Assembly: GCA_002346225.1 (NCBI GenBank)
Contig: DDYY01000023.1
Location: 1 to 14,482, forward strand
DNA: 14,482 bases
From: Bacteroidetes bacterium UBA3022
GTDB lineage: Bacteria > Bacteroidota > Bacteroidia > Chitinophagales > BACL12
Direction of reading: 5' to 3'
Shown here in pieces: positions 13,234 through 14,482 of the stretch. The notes beneath the pieces were generated by a model. It made no database searches. It saw nothing but the letters and a program-made list of their open reading frames with translations, and was not told the DNA's origin. Positions within the stretch are counted from its first letter, which is position 1. Every line of letters starts with the position of its first letter. The position numbers and the translations under genes are program-made.

Positions 13234-14482
13234 TTACACTTTCGCCGATTTCCAGTTCCCCGACTTGAGATAGTAATAGCAAAGCGTACCCAGTACGAGC
13301 CAGTACAAAAATTCACTCGTCCAGGCAATAGTGAGGTTAACGTGCAATACGGGAATCAGCACAATAATGTAAATCATATAAGCCACTAGCGTGATAAATT
13401 CGAGCAATAGCGAATAGCGCGTAGCACCTGTACCGGTAACTGCGCGGAACAAAACGCTGGATACGGCCATCCCAAAGAGACATGCTCCGGTAATCCGAAC
13501 CGGGTTGCGGGCCAGGTCTTTAACATGCTCATCGTTCGTGAAAATGCTGGTAAACACATCGGGAAAGGCCAGTATTGCGGCACAAAAAATAAAGGAGAAT
13601 CCGATACTCACCCGCAACACTTTCCCTATCAAGTGAAACACTTCATCTTCCCTACCCTGACCAATAATATTGCTAACGAGGCTGTTGGTGGCATTGGCAA
13701 CACCCCAGGTTGTAACCCCCAGCACCATGTATACCTCTCGCGCCACATTGCTGGCTGCCAGTGCTCCGCTGCCCATCTTTTCAATAAACAGGAAGAAAAT
13801 GACCCAGGTAATCATGGAAAGCAAATGCTGCACAACAACCGGCACCGAAAGACGCAGGCCGTCGCGAATGAGATCCCATTCAAAACCATGCATGACAAAC
13901 AGATGAAACCGCTTTCTGTAAGGGGAAAACCACAAATAGAAGGCGTTCACCAGCATGGCGGCAGTACTGGATATGAGGGCCGCCAGACCCGCACCGGCGA
14001 TTCCCATTTCGGGAAATCCCATTTTACCGAATACCAGGTTGTAGTTAAAAAAGACATTTACCACCAGCATGAACAGTGCACTCCAGCTGATGATCTTGTT
14101 GTCACCGATAGAGGTGTAAAAAGCGATAAGTGTAAACGCGATCGCCGCAAAAATCATTTCGAAGGAGCGGTAGCGGAGATAAATAAGTCCTGCTTCATAC
14201 ACTTCCTGCGAACTGAACAAGGGTCGCAAAAGGCCTGGTGCCAGAAAGTAGAGAAATAGAAAAAGCAGTGTTCCTACCCCGAGCATGAATACCAGGTTAT
14301 TATTAAAAACCCTGCCAATCAATTCTTCCCTGTTCTCCCCGGCTCTGCGTGCAATGATGATTTGAAATCCCACGGATAAACCGTAGGGAATCATGGTTAA
14401 TGATATGTAGATAAGCGCCGCCAGACCACTCGCTGCCAGTTCTGTCTCCCCCACCCGGCCCATCAATGCCACTCCGATCAGG
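13234..14482 (-). CDS. MATE family efflux transporter (N-terminus beyond window)
   Basis: This polytopic inner-membrane antiporter of the MATE (NorM/DinF-like) family exports drugs or other organic cations using an ion gradient. About 415 residues are visible, with roughly eleven hydrophobic helices. Family patterns include GRVGETELAASGLA near the N-terminal side, the internal repeat start RLSVPVVVQHLLS, and a later segment VFRAVTGTGATRY. The frame stays open through the right edge (GVALMGRVGE), so the true start and probably the first ~40 residues are outside. A GTG at 14472 is not a credible start because it lies inside the conserved first part. Its stop is 14 nt from the stop of the convergent Asp-box gene. 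Confidence 0.93.
   Translation of the reverse strand, partial: LIGVALMGRVGETELAASGLAALIYISLTMIPYGLSVGFQIIIARRAGENREELIGRVFNNNLVFMLGVGTLLFLFLYFLAPGLLRPLFSSQEVYEAGLIYLRYRSFEMIFAAIAFTLIAFYTSIGDNKIISWSALFMLVVNVFFNYNLVFGKMGFPEMGIAGAGLAALISSTAAMLVNAFYLWFSPYRKRFHLFVMHGFEWDLIRDGLRLSVPVVVQHLLSMITWVIFFLFIEKMGSGALAASNVAREVYMVLGVTTWGVANATNSLVSNIIGQGREDEVFHLIGKVLRVSIGFSFIFCAAILAFPDVFTSIFTNDEHVKDLARNPVRITGACLFGMAVSSVLFRAVTGTGATRYSLLLEFITLVAYMIYIIVLIPVLHVNLTIAWTSEFLYWLVLGTLCYYYLKSGNWKSAKV

Noticed and set aside
13525..14259. A 244-codon open frame on the plus strand opposite the MATE gene
   Set aside because: It is fully antisense to a clear transporter, has a His/Gln/Lys-rich composition without any domain or signal, and is best explained as a mirror of biased codons.

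Overview
The window reads as an ordinary chromosomal stretch from a member of the Bacteroidota (Bacteroidetes) of moderate G+C. Three things support this: two large secreted proteins end in type IX secretion (T9SS) type A sorting domains; several upstream regions carry the Bacteroidota -7 promoter box TAnnTTTG rather than a TATAAT-type box; and several families are typical of the phylum (a ferredoxin with an enlarged middle segment paired with a stand-alone LuxC-like acyl-CoA reductase, and a kinase-free PASTA protein beside ddl). A genus cannot be named from the sequence.

Layout. Bases 1-302 hold two copies of a ~122-bp direct repeat rich in hairpins, including terminator-like structures on both strands. 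A tRNA-Ser(TGA) gene lies at 314-398 on the minus strand with its own terminator and promoter. From 7941 down to 558, seven minus-strand genes are packed with gaps or overlaps of about 30 nt or less and probably form one operon: D-Ala-D-Ala ligase, a membrane-anchored three-PASTA protein, a T9SS-exported protein, a one-domain rhodanese, a DCC-family thiol oxidoreductase, a seven-heme cytochrome c with a TPR tail, and a YihY/BrkB-type membrane protein. A short divergent intergenic region with two inverted repeats separates this block from a plus-strand TlpA-like lipoprotein (8063-9232). Next come a divergent pair, an Alvin/YfhL-like 2[4Fe-4S] ferredoxin (minus) and a LuxC-like acyl-CoA reductase (plus), then a lipoprotein MsrA (minus), a T9SS-exported Asp-box beta-propeller protein (plus), and a MATE transporter (minus) cut by the right window edge.

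How the genes fit together. The long operon combines peptidoglycan precursor synthesis (Ddl), a probable cell-wall-binding protein (PASTA), an exported protein, and thiol/heme redox proteins. Outside it, the TlpA-like lipoprotein and the MsrA lipoprotein add envelope thiol and methionine redox functions, so the window is rich in envelope redox genes. This is a theme, not proof of a pathway.

I found no CRISPR array, transposase, phage gene or toxin-antitoxin pair, and no convincing new defence or biosynthetic system. The observations most worth a second look are the repeat beside tRNA-Ser, the multiheme-TPR cytochrome inside a cell-wall operon, the two-domain TlpA lipoprotein, and the dyad symmetries between ddl and the TlpA gene.
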